Position numbers and translations under genes: made by a program. A stretch of DNA of 64,000 nt from DASYXT01 sp035934555 (lineage in GTDB: Bacteria > Verrucomicrobiota > Verrucomicrobiia > Limisphaerales > UBA8199). Below are positions 42,776-50,217 of this stretch, piece by piece (within the stretch, counting starts at the first letter, position 1; each line of letters starts with the position of its first letter). The stretch is from positions 1-64,000 of the forward strand of contig DASYXT010000039.1 in NCBI GenBank assembly GCA_035934555.1. The letters run 5' to 3'. The notes below the pieces were generated by a model, which was not told the origin of the DNA, searched no databases, and saw nothing but the letters and a program-made list of their open reading frames with translations.

Positions 42776-44215
42776 ATGAGCAAGTTGCTGCTAATCGATG
42801 ATGAAGCGGATGTGCAGTATTCGTTCCAGCGGCTATTCGAGTCGCCGGAGATCGAATTGACTACCGCTTCCAGCGGCGAGGAAGGGTTGCGCTTGATTCC
42901 CAAGCTCAACCCTGACCTTGTCATTATGGACGTACGCATGGGCGGCATGAGCGGCCTGGAGACGCTGCGGCGCATCCGCCAGATGGATTCGCGCCTGCTG
43001 GTGATCCTGATGACCGCCTACGGCACCACCCAGACCGCCATCGAAGCGATGAAGCTGGGCGCTTACGATTACCTCCTCAAACCCTTCGAGGTGCCCCGCC
43101 TCAAGGCGATCATCGAGCAAGCCCTTAAAGCAGCGCGCGACATGAAGCAGGTCGTCTCCTATCAGCCGCTGCTCGAGACCGAGGACTACGAGTTGGGCAT
43201 TGTCGGGCGCAGTGAGCCGATGCAGAACGTCTTCAAGCTCATCGGCCAGCTTGCCGCGTCGGATGCGACTGCATTGATCACCGGCGAAAGCGGTACGGGC
43301 AAGGAACTGGTTGCCCGCGCCATCTACCACCACAGCAATCGCAGCCAGCAATCTTTTCTGGCGGTTAATTGCGCGGCCATTCCCGAGCAACTGCTGGAAA
43401 GCGAGTTGTTCGGCCACGAACGCGGCGCGTTCACCGGCGCTAACCTCCAACGCATCGGCAAGTTCGAGCAGTGCAATCGCGGCACGCTGTTCCTTGATGA
43501 AATTGGCGACATGACTCCGGCGACACAGACCAAGATCCTGCGCGTACTGCAGTCCGGCACATTTGAACGAGTAGGCGGCAATCAGCCGATCAAGGTCGAT
43601 GTGCGCATTATCGCCGCAACCAATAAGCCGCTCGAACAGGCCGTCGCCGCGCGCCAGTTCCGCGAAGACCTCTTTTATCGCCTCAACGTAGTGCGCATCC
43701 ATATGCCGCCGCTGCGCGAGCGCCGTGAGGACATTCGGTTGCTGGTGAATTATTTCCTCAAAAAATTCGCCAAGGGCCAGCCGGGTCCGCCGATTTCGAT
43801 TGCCCCGGCGGCCCTGAAAGCCCTCGAGAAGTACCATTGGCCGGGCAATGTGCGCGAACTGGAGAACGTCATCCGCCGGGCGCTGGTGATGGCCAAAGGC
43901 GAGGCCATTCTGCCGAGCGACCTGCCGGCTGAAATCACCGGGCAAGGGTCCCCCGCAAGCCTGCCATTGCCGGCCACAGCGGGGGAAGGGGTGCTGGGCG
44001 ATGTGGCGCTGGTGGCGCGGCAATTGTTTCAATGGGCCAAACGCGATCCCAAGTTGCGCGTGATCTCCGCAGTCGAACGTGAATTGGTCATTCAGGCGTT
44101 GAAGGAGACCGATGGGAACCAGGTGCACGCCGCCAAGCTGCTGGGCATTACCCGGGCGACCCTGCGCAAACGCGTCGAGAAATTCGGTATTCAGCGGGAG
44201 TTGAAGATTCAATAA
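42776..44215 (+). CDS. Sigma-54-dependent response regulator (NtrC family)
   Basis: The 479-residue regulator has a receiver domain (residues 1-120; phosphoacceptor Asp 52 in VIMDVRM, switch Thr in LMTAY, Lys in LLKPFE), a sigma-54-activating AAA+ domain (Walker A GESGTGKE near 170, the GAFTGA loop near 217, Walker B TLFLDEIGD, R-finger region FREDLFYRLNVVRI) and a C-terminal Fis-type helix-turn-helix (VHAAKLLGITRATLRKRVEKFGI). It activates RpoN promoters once phosphorylated. No histidine kinase is encoded beside it, so it is an orphan here. The target genes cannot be told. Confidence 0.92.
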   Translation: MSKLLLIDDEADVQYSFQRLFESPEIELTTASSGEEGLRLIPKLNPDLVIMDVRMGGMSGLETLRRIRQMDSRLLVILMTAYGTTQTAIEAMKLGAYDYLLKPFEVPRLKAIIEQALKAARDMKQVVSYQPLLETEDYELGIVGRSEPMQNVFKLIGQLAASDATALITGESGTGKELVARAIYHHSNRSQQSFLAVNCAAIPEQLLESELFGHERGAFTGANLQRIGKFEQCNRGTLFLDEIGDMTPATQTKILRVLQSGTFERVGGNQPIKVDVRIIAATNKPLEQAVAARQFREDLFYRLNVVRIHMPPLRERREDIRLLVNYFLKKFAKGQPGPPISIAPAALKALEKYHWPGNVRELENVIRRALVMAKGEAILPSDLPAEITGQGSPASLPLPATAGEGVLGDVALVARQLFQWAKRDPKLRVISAVERELVIQALKETDGNQVHAAKLLGITRATLRKRVEKFGIQRELKIQ

Positions 44216-44241
44216 CCTTGCTGCGCTTGTAACTTTGCGCG

Positions 44242-45093
44242 ATGTCCCAAAGCCTTCTGCTTCTTATTCCCGCCTACAACGAGGAGCGGCGCATCGAGCC
44301 GGTGCTGCGCGATTATGCGCAGTACTTCAAGGACAACTACCGCGCTAAATTCGAATTGGTTGTCGTGCTCAACGGTTGCCGGGACAACACGCTGGGAGTC
44401 GTGCGGCGCGTCGCGGCTGACTATCCGTTCATCAAAGACCTCGAATTCCCGGCGCCCATCGGCAAAGGCGGCGCGCTGATTGAAGGGCTGCGGCTGGCGC
44501 CGCAGGGCGATTACATCGGCTACGTGGATGCCGATGGTGCCACCCCGCCGCGCGCGTTTCATGAGTTGGTGCGGCGGCTCGGGGATGCCGATTGTGTCAT
44601 CGCTTCGCGCTGGCTGCCCGGCGCGGTGCTGCACGTCGAGCAGAGCAGCAAACGCCAGTTCGCCAGCCGCATCTTTCACATCATCGTCGAGCTTCTCTTT
44701 CGCATGCACATCAAGGACACTCAGTGCGGCGCGAAAGTCATGACCCGCCAGGCCGTCGAGGCGGTCCACGCCAACTTGCGCATCGCAGATATGGCCTTCG
44801 ACATCAATCTGCTCTACTCGCTAAAACGCGCCGGCTTCCGTATCCTGGAAGTGCCCACCGAGTGGACCGACAAGATCGGCTCGAAAGTGACGCTGTTTCG
44901 CACCTCGCTGACGATGTTTTTATCGGCGGTCAGAATTAAGCTGATTTACTCAAGGATTTATCCCTGGTTGCGCCCGCTGCGTCCGCTGGAAACGTGGATT
45001 TACAAGAAGTTGCGCGCGCCCCCGCCTCGCCCCGGCCCGCCAACCCCGCCGAGGTCTCCGAATCTGCCTCAGAAAAGCGGCGGAAGCGATTAG
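44242..45093 (+). CDS. Family 2 glycosyltransferase (dolichol-phosphate mannosyltransferase-like)
   Basis: The 283-residue GT-A protein has LLIPAYNEERRIEPVL at the start, the Gly-rich PIGKGGALIEGL, the metal-binding YVDADGATPP (DxD-like), and CGAKVMTRQAVEAVHANLRIADMAFDINLLYSLKRAGFRILEVPTEW, typical of DPM1/Alg5-type enzymes that move a sugar from a nucleotide onto a polyprenyl phosphate. No membrane segments are evident except perhaps a weak one near the end. The last ~35 residues are Pro-rich. Next to it, on the opposite strand, is a flippase gene, which fits a glycan export locus. Confidence 0.8.
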   Translation: MSQSLLLLIPAYNEERRIEPVLRDYAQYFKDNYRAKFELVVVLNGCRDNTLGVVRRVAADYPFIKDLEFPAPIGKGGALIEGLRLAPQGDYIGYVDADGATPPRAFHELVRRLGDADCVIASRWLPGAVLHVEQSSKRQFASRIFHIIVELLFRMHIKDTQCGAKVMTRQAVEAVHANLRIADMAFDINLLYSLKRAGFRILEVPTEWTDKIGSKVTLFRTSLTMFLSAVRIKLIYSRIYPWLRPLRPLETWIYKKLRAPPPRPGPPTPPRSPNLPQKSGGSD

Positions 45094-45196
45094 GGTCCCA
45101 GCCGGCGAAAGCGGCACCTCGCAAAAGTCTAACCGTGATTTCCGGCTGGCTTTATCGGGACGGAAAAGCGGTTTTCAACGCGAGGATAATCAGGAT

Positions 45197-46516
45197 TCAG
45201 CAATAGGTTGGCGGTGCTTGATCTGCTTGCTTTTTAATGGCGGTGACGGCTGCACAAACCAACAAAAGCAACAGGTTGAACCCGCCCATCAGTTTAAGCA
45301 CCAGCACCAGCCCGTCCTCGGGGGTAAGATGGATCAGAGTTGGATGAATCTGCGTCAGCGTGATGAGGTACGCCACTGAGACCGCAAAAACACCCAACGC
45401 TGGCCAGAGCTTCGAGGCCGGCCTGGCCATTAAATCGTTCAGCAGTACATTGGCCACTGCCAGGGGCACCATTGCTGATACGTACCACGGCAGTATCTTG
45501 GAAGCGACCGGGATGTACGCCGCTTTGTAAATAATCCCCACTACCCAGGGGCCCAGCAGCGATAAACCAAGTGCACTCGCCACGCCCAACCCCGCAGTGC
45601 CTAGCAACACCAGGCCGAGCAAATTGCTCTTCTGGCCCTTGGCGCTGCTGTGGACCAGCTTCGGAAACATGACCGAAGCCAGTGGCAGCACCAGCCACAT
45701 CAGCGCCCGCGACATCGTCCCCGCGCTGACATAAAAATCGACCGTCGCAGGCTTGAAGTAGCTCTTGACGAAAATCGTATCGGCAGTGAAAAGGATTTGA
45801 AAACCGAGGAACGCCAGCGCCAGGGGCAGGATTTGGCGCAGCAGGCTCGCACGGTCGAATCTTATCGCCGGTCCCAACCACAGCCCCCGGGTTTCCCAGG
45901 CTCCCAGCGCCAGAGCAACGGCCAATCCGAGCAGAACGCCTGTCATCATGCCGGCAGCGCCGGCTCCCAGCACCATCACGGCGAGAGCGGCCACAACCAC
46001 CCGCCCAATGCCGTTGCTCATCATGCTCCAGCCGAGCCAGAGGAAATCTTGCTTACCCTGCAACACTCCCCAAAACATTGGCATCCATAACGAAAAGAGC
46101 ACCACCACCAGCGTTACCCATAAGCCGACCGGGTCGGTCATGCGCCACTGCGCCAGGATAGCCCTTTGAAATACCAGCACCAGGACTGCGCCAAGCAGCC
46201 AGGCCAACGTGGTGAGGCCGAGCAGAAAGCGAATGATGCCGGATAGCTCCCGCTCGCGTTGATGCGCGAGCGCTCGGGCGGTCTGCTGCGCCATGACCAT
46301 TTGCAGCGGGATCGTCGGCAAAACCATCACCACGGCCAGGAACGTGCCGAAACTGCCGTACTGGCCGGGAGCGATAAACCGGTTCAGCAAATGCACCGCC
46401 CACATCAATACGCCCCCGGCGATATTGGCGATCATCAGCCAACCGCTATCGCGGAAGAATGAACGGTGGGAGGAGGCCTCACTCATGGGCGGCGCCGTGG
46501 TTTCTGCTGCAAGCAT
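45197..46516 (-). CDS. Polysaccharide flippase-like membrane protein (MOP superfamily)
   Basis: A 439-residue protein with about twelve membrane segments, starting with GWLMIANIAGGVLMWAVHLLNRFIAPGQYGSFGTFLAVVM, the layout of oligosaccharide flippases (Wzx/RfbX-like). Charged residues are few except in the loops. It probably moves lipid-linked sugars across the inner membrane. The neighbouring glycosyltransferase (convergent) and the sugar epimerase further along support that context. No polymerase gene is near. Confidence 0.75.
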   Translation of the reverse strand: MLAAETTAPPMSEASSHRSFFRDSGWLMIANIAGGVLMWAVHLLNRFIAPGQYGSFGTFLAVVMVLPTIPLQMVMAQQTARALAHQRERELSGIIRFLLGLTTLAWLLGAVLVLVFQRAILAQWRMTDPVGLWVTLVVVLFSLWMPMFWGVLQGKQDFLWLGWSMMSNGIGRVVVAALAVMVLGAGAAGMMTGVLLGLAVALALGAWETRGLWLGPAIRFDRASLLRQILPLALAFLGFQILFTADTIFVKSYFKPATVDFYVSAGTMSRALMWLVLPLASVMFPKLVHSSAKGQKSNLLGLVLLGTAGLGVASALGLSLLGPWVVGIIYKAAYIPVASKILPWYVSAMVPLAVANVLLNDLMARPASKLWPALGVFAVSVAYLITLTQIHPTLIHLTPEDGLVLVLKLMGGFNLLLLLVCAAVTAIKKQADQAPPTYC

Positions 46517-46548
46517 GCGTTTTTTCGACTAATAGGCGGGGATTTGGT

Positions 46549-47670
46549 TCAAGGAAGCGCCCGGAAGTAAGTCTCCAACAACGCGGTCGCCTGGTCCAAT
46601 TGGCTCAGTGAAATCCACTCGTTGGCCGTATGTGCCTGGGCAATGTCTCCCGGGCCAAATACCACACTGGGAATGCCGTCATGCGCCAGCACCGATGCGT
46701 CGCAAAAATAATCGACCCCCACAGCCAACCGTTGCCGGGCCGTGCGCATGAGTTCTTTAACCAGCGGCAGCGCGGGGTGAGTCTCCAGCGGCAGACAAGG
46801 CACCGGCTTGTGCTTGCCGAGCGTGGCTTTAATCTGGTGCTGTTTGAGGAGTTCAAGCAACTCCTGCCGCACGCTCGCCTCGGTCTCCCGGGGCAGTGTC
46901 CGGCGGTCCACCAGGATATAACAGTGGTCCGGCACGATATTCGGCTGGGTGCCGCCGGCGATCGCCCCAACGTTGACCGTCGGACGCCCCAGCAGCGGAT
47001 GCATCCGCCGGCGCAGTTGCTCGGCATATTCCCTCTCCAAAACCTGGACCACGCGCGCCATCTCGAAAACCGCATTGCGCCCTAATTCCGGCCGTGCGCC
47101 GTGGGCCGCGCGACCGTGTGTCTCCAACCGCAGCCAAAGGCTCCCTTTATGGCAAGTGACCACTTTCAGATTGGTAGCCTCGCCCACGACCGCCAGGTCG
47201 GCCTCAAACTCCTTCAGCGCCCGGGACCCGCTCTGGGCGTCCTCTTCGTCAACCAGCCCGGCAAAGATCAACTCCGTTTGCTGCGGCCGCCGGCCGGAGC
47301 GGGCGACGTTGCAGAGGGCCGCCATCATCGCCGCGACAGACCCTTTGGTGTCGCAGGCCCCGCGGCCGTAGAGACGACCATTCTCGACCCGCGGCACAAA
47401 CTGGTCGTCGGTCCCATTTACGGTATCCAGGTGGGGGGCGAGGAGGATTCGCTGCTGGACATCGCCGCTCGGCAGAAGGCGCGCGAAAAAATTGTCGCGG
47501 CCAGGCAGCACGGGCTGAAACTCCACTTCCAAGCCGGCGGTTGCTGCGGTCGTCGCCAGAAACTCGCCGACGGGCTTTTCGCCCGCGCGGGGGTGACCGG
47601 CAGGCAGAAAGGCCGGGTTGACGCTGGGTAGCGCAACCAATTCCTGCAACAATTTCCTGGGCTTTATCAC
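46549..47670 (-). CDS. M20-family metallopeptidase (ArgE/DapE/CPG2-like)
   Basis: The 373-residue protein shows the two-zinc amidohydrolase pattern: APHLDTVNG (His and Asp), LYGRGACDTKGSVAAMMAAL (bridging Asp), LVDEEDAQSGSRAL (catalytic Glu pair), then a dimerisation domain, and a C-terminal DIAQAHTANEWIS with the last His. Members remove N-acyl groups or cleave small peptides in the cytoplasm. Acetylornithine deacetylase or succinyl-diaminopimelate desuccinylase are both possible, and context does not decide. It is transcribed apart from its neighbours. Confidence 0.85.
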   Translation of the reverse strand: MIKPRKLLQELVALPSVNPAFLPAGHPRAGEKPVGEFLATTAATAGLEVEFQPVLPGRDNFFARLLPSGDVQQRILLAPHLDTVNGTDDQFVPRVENGRLYGRGACDTKGSVAAMMAALCNVARSGRRPQQTELIFAGLVDEEDAQSGSRALKEFEADLAVVGEATNLKVVTCHKGSLWLRLETHGRAAHGARPELGRNAVFEMARVVQVLEREYAEQLRRRMHPLLGRPTVNVGAIAGGTQPNIVPDHCYILVDRRTLPRETEASVRQELLELLKQHQIKATLGKHKPVPCLPLETHPALPLVKELMRTARQRLAVGVDYFCDASVLAHDGIPSVVFGPGDIAQAHTANEWISLSQLDQATALLETYFRALP

Positions 47671-47817
47671 ACCGGTTACTGCTTCGGAGCAGAAGACTTA
47701 TGCTACGAATGGGGAGGGACGCTGTCTAGGAGAACCGGGGGGCCACTAAATCAAGAATGAAACAATGAGTTAAGGTTTTTCAATGGCTATTTACTCAACC
47801 TCTCTTTTTCAATTGAT

Positions 47818-48405
47818 TTACCCGTGGCTGGGGTGGAACACCCGGCGCCACAGGTGCAGCACCCGCAGGGCGGAGCGCTCATAGGTGGAAAGCACACGGC
47901 CATGAGCGAGCATCTCGTGGATGGCGCGCAAGGTGAGGCAAAAATCCAATTCGTGCAGCGGCCGGTTCCGGATGATTCGCTGTTCCCATCGGCTGCGATC
48001 GGTAATCTCTTCGACGGATTCGGCTTTGCCGGCGTGAGCCAGCATATGCCAGTGTGGCCAGCGGACATATCCGTCGGCATCGTCTTTCCCTTCAAACCAT
48101 TTGTCGCACAGCAACACGCAAACTGATTTTCCACCCTTGGACCCCAGCCGATAAAAGACCAGTGGCGCATCCATCTCGGCAAAGTAGTCGTAGCCGATCT
48201 GCTCGGCATTGGGCGGAGGGGGCGTGAAAACCGTTTGGCACCCCAGCCGGACACCGCTCGGGCGGCTGGGCTCCCGCTCGAAGCACAAATTCTCCTCGAA
48301 CACCCACAGCAGTTCGGTCGGAAACCCCCGCTGGACCAGGTGAGCTTTCCAGGCGCCCAGGGCCTCGTCGAATGGAGGGCGTGAGTCGTGCGTTGGTCGT
48401 TGCAT
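47818..48405 (-). CDS. Hypothetical protein (195 residues)
   Basis: A soluble protein with no signal peptide, membrane segment or family I recognise. It begins MQRPTHDSRPPFDEALGAWK and has several well-defined segments (TELLWVFEENLCFE, DYFAEMDAPLVFYRLG, SVCVLLCDKWFEGKDDADGY, RWPHWHMLAHAGKAESVEEI), rich in Trp and Cys. It lies 15 bases upstream of the epimerase stop side on the same strand, but is encoded after the epimerase in transcription order and may share its transcript. Codon choice is like that of neighbouring genes. Confidence 0.6.
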   Translation of the reverse strand: MQRPTHDSRPPFDEALGAWKAHLVQRGFPTELLWVFEENLCFEREPSRPSGVRLGCQTVFTPPPPNAEQIGYDYFAEMDAPLVFYRLGSKGGKSVCVLLCDKWFEGKDDADGYVRWPHWHMLAHAGKAESVEEITDRSRWEQRIIRNRPLHELDFCLTLRAIHEMLAHGRVLSTYERSALRVLHLWRRVFHPSHG

Positions 48406-48420
48406 GTTAAATAATGATTA

Positions 48421-49374
48421 CTACGGGTGCGCGCGGTTGAACCAGTCCACGAACCGGCGGATGCCGTCTTCGATCCTGACCTGGGGTTGATACCCGAGTT
48501 GCGCCCGCGCCTTGTTGATATCCGCGCAGGTCAGTGGCACATCCCCGGGCTGCGAGGGCTGGCGCACTATCCGGGCGCGTTGCCCGAGGGCCGCCTCCAG
48601 CAGCTCGATCAGACGGTTGAGGGTCACGGTTTGAGATTCGCCTAAGTTATAAACTTGATAACCGAATTCTCGCTCGGTGCAAGCTCTAATGCCGGCCAAA
48701 ATATCATTGATATACGTGTAATCCCGTGCGGTCGAGCCGTCGCCATACACCGGTACCGGCTGCCCCGTGCGAATCAAGCGCGCGAACTTGTGAATCGCCA
48801 GGTCCGGTCGTTGGCGCGGGCCGTAAACGGTAAAAAAGCGCAGCATGACCACGTCCAGTCCATACACGTGATGATAGACATGGCCGAGGGCTTCGCAGGC
48901 CAGCTTGCTGGCGGCATAGGGGGAAATCGCCTGGAACACCGGGTCGGCTTCGGCGAACGGCACCTTGGCATTCACGCCATAGACCGAGGAGGAGGAGGCG
49001 AGGATGAGCTTGTGTGCGCCGGTCCGCCGCGCTGCTTCCAGCACGTTCACCGTACCCTCGACATTCACCCGTTGATACAAAGCCGGTTCGGCCAGGCTCG
49101 GACGCACCCCTGCGCGCGCTGCCAGGTGAATCACCTGATCAAACTTAATGCTCCCAAACAGCTCTTCGACCGCCGCGCGGTCCGTCAGGTCCCCAAAAAC
49201 AAATTCAAACGGCTTAGCCAGCGCCTGCAACTCGCGCAGGTTGGCCCGCTTGAGCTGTGGGTCGTAGAAATCGTTCAGGTCGTCGAAGGCCCAAACCGCA
49301 TGGCCCGCCTCGAGCAACTGCTCGCAAACGTGCGACCCGATAAAGCCCGCGCCGCCCGTGACCAGAAAATTCAT
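48421..49374 (-). CDS. NAD-dependent sugar epimerase (UDP-glucuronate/galacturonate 4-epimerase type)
   Basis: A 317-residue extended SDR. The Rossmann loop is VTGGAGFIGSHV (residues 5-16), the acidic residue that binds NAD ribose is in AFDDLNDFYDP, the catalytic triad has SSSVYG (Ser near 128-130) and YAASK (Tyr153, Lys157). The segment FFTVYGPRQRPDLAIHKFARLI is typical of the UDP-glucuronate 4-epimerase branch. Product would be a UDP-hexuronic acid for capsule or other exported glycans. The gene context (glycosyltransferase, flippase) agrees. The exact substrate is not certain. Confidence 0.85.
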   Translation of the reverse strand: MNFLVTGGAGFIGSHVCEQLLEAGHAVWAFDDLNDFYDPQLKRANLRELQALAKPFEFVFGDLTDRAAVEELFGSIKFDQVIHLAARAGVRPSLAEPALYQRVNVEGTVNVLEAARRTGAHKLILASSSSVYGVNAKVPFAEADPVFQAISPYAASKLACEALGHVYHHVYGLDVVMLRFFTVYGPRQRPDLAIHKFARLIRTGQPVPVYGDGSTARDYTYINDILAGIRACTEREFGYQVYNLGESQTVTLNRLIELLEAALGQRARIVRQPSQPGDVPLTCADINKARAQLGYQPQVRIEDGIRRFVDWFNRAHP

Positions 49375-49596
49375 GTCGTGGGAGCCGGCTGGGCAAGCGG
49401 CCGGGTAACAGGAGAGGCAGGTCTTGACATCGCCCAGTGAAATAGCGCGGCGCCCGCGCGAGAAGCAAGGCTGAAATCAAGCGGTGCTTGTTCGGGGTGG
49501 CTCGCGCAATGCGCAACAGAATGCGTGCCGCTCCGCTTGGTTGGCCCCGTCCAGAAAAGCCTTTCCAATAGGCGCGGAGTAAGGTATAGGTGCAAC

Positions 49597-50217
49597 ATGA
49601 ATTGGGGGCGGTACGTCGCGGGCAAGCGCAGACGTCAAAGCTGTTGCGGCTTTTCGCTGATCGAGTTGTTAGTCGCCGTCGCTATCCTCATCTTGCTCGT
49701 CACGCTCTACTGGAGCCCGAACTCCAAAAACCGGCAGCAGGCCCTCGAAAGATCCTGCCAGAAAAATCTCCAAAAGGTCTATCTAGCGCTCGACATTTAT
49801 GCGAATGATTTCGGCGGTAGCTTTCCCGATGCGCCGTCGGCAAAAGCCGCCGGGGAAGCGCTAAACGTGCTCGTGCCGCGGTACACGTCCGATACCCAGT
49901 TATTCGTTTGCCCCGGCAGCAGCCAGTCTGCCGCCGGCCCTGGCGTAGCCTTATCGAGTCACACGTTGAGTTATGCGTATTACATGGGACGTTGTGCCAC
50001 CAACTCGCAACAGGCCCTCCTGAGCGATCAGCAAATCGACACGCAGCCGAAAGTGGCCGGCCAGCTCGTCTTTTCCGTCACCGGCAAACCGCCGGGTAAT
50101 AATCACCGCCAGTTCGGCGGAAACTTCCTGTTCTGCGACGGGCACCTGGCGTCGAGTCCGCCGCAAGCGGCGTTCCCGTTGCCGCTCGGCAAGGGCGAAG
50201 TCCTGCTTAATCCGTGA
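49597..50217 (+). CDS. Prepilin-like protein (type II pseudopilin family)
   Basis: The 206-residue protein begins with a short basic leader, then CCGFSLIELLVAVAILILLVTLYW, the prepilin peptidase site (G/F-S-L-I-E) with Glu at +5 and the hydrophobic helix. The rest resembles the H-X9-DG family of secreted verrucomicrobial and planctomycete proteins (FGGNFLFCDGHLASS near the end) . I chose the ATG at 49597, giving a normal leader; the frame extends upstream. No pilus or type II secretion machinery is nearby. It overlaps the next gene by one base (TGATG), so the two are translated together. Confidence 0.8.
   Translation: MNWGRYVAGKRRRQSCCGFSLIELLVAVAILILLVTLYWSPNSKNRQQALERSCQKNLQKVYLALDIYANDFGGSFPDAPSAKAAGEALNVLVPRYTSDTQLFVCPGSSQSAAGPGVALSSHTLSYAYYMGRCATNSQQALLSDQQIDTQPKVAGQLVFSVTGKPPGNNHRQFGGNFLFCDGHLASSPPQAAFPLPLGKGEVLLNP

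Noticed and set aside
42833..44212. 459-residue ORF antisense to the NtrC-type regulator
   Set aside because: GC-rich coding DNA leaves long open antisense frames; no recognisable motif, and the plus-strand gene is unmistakable.
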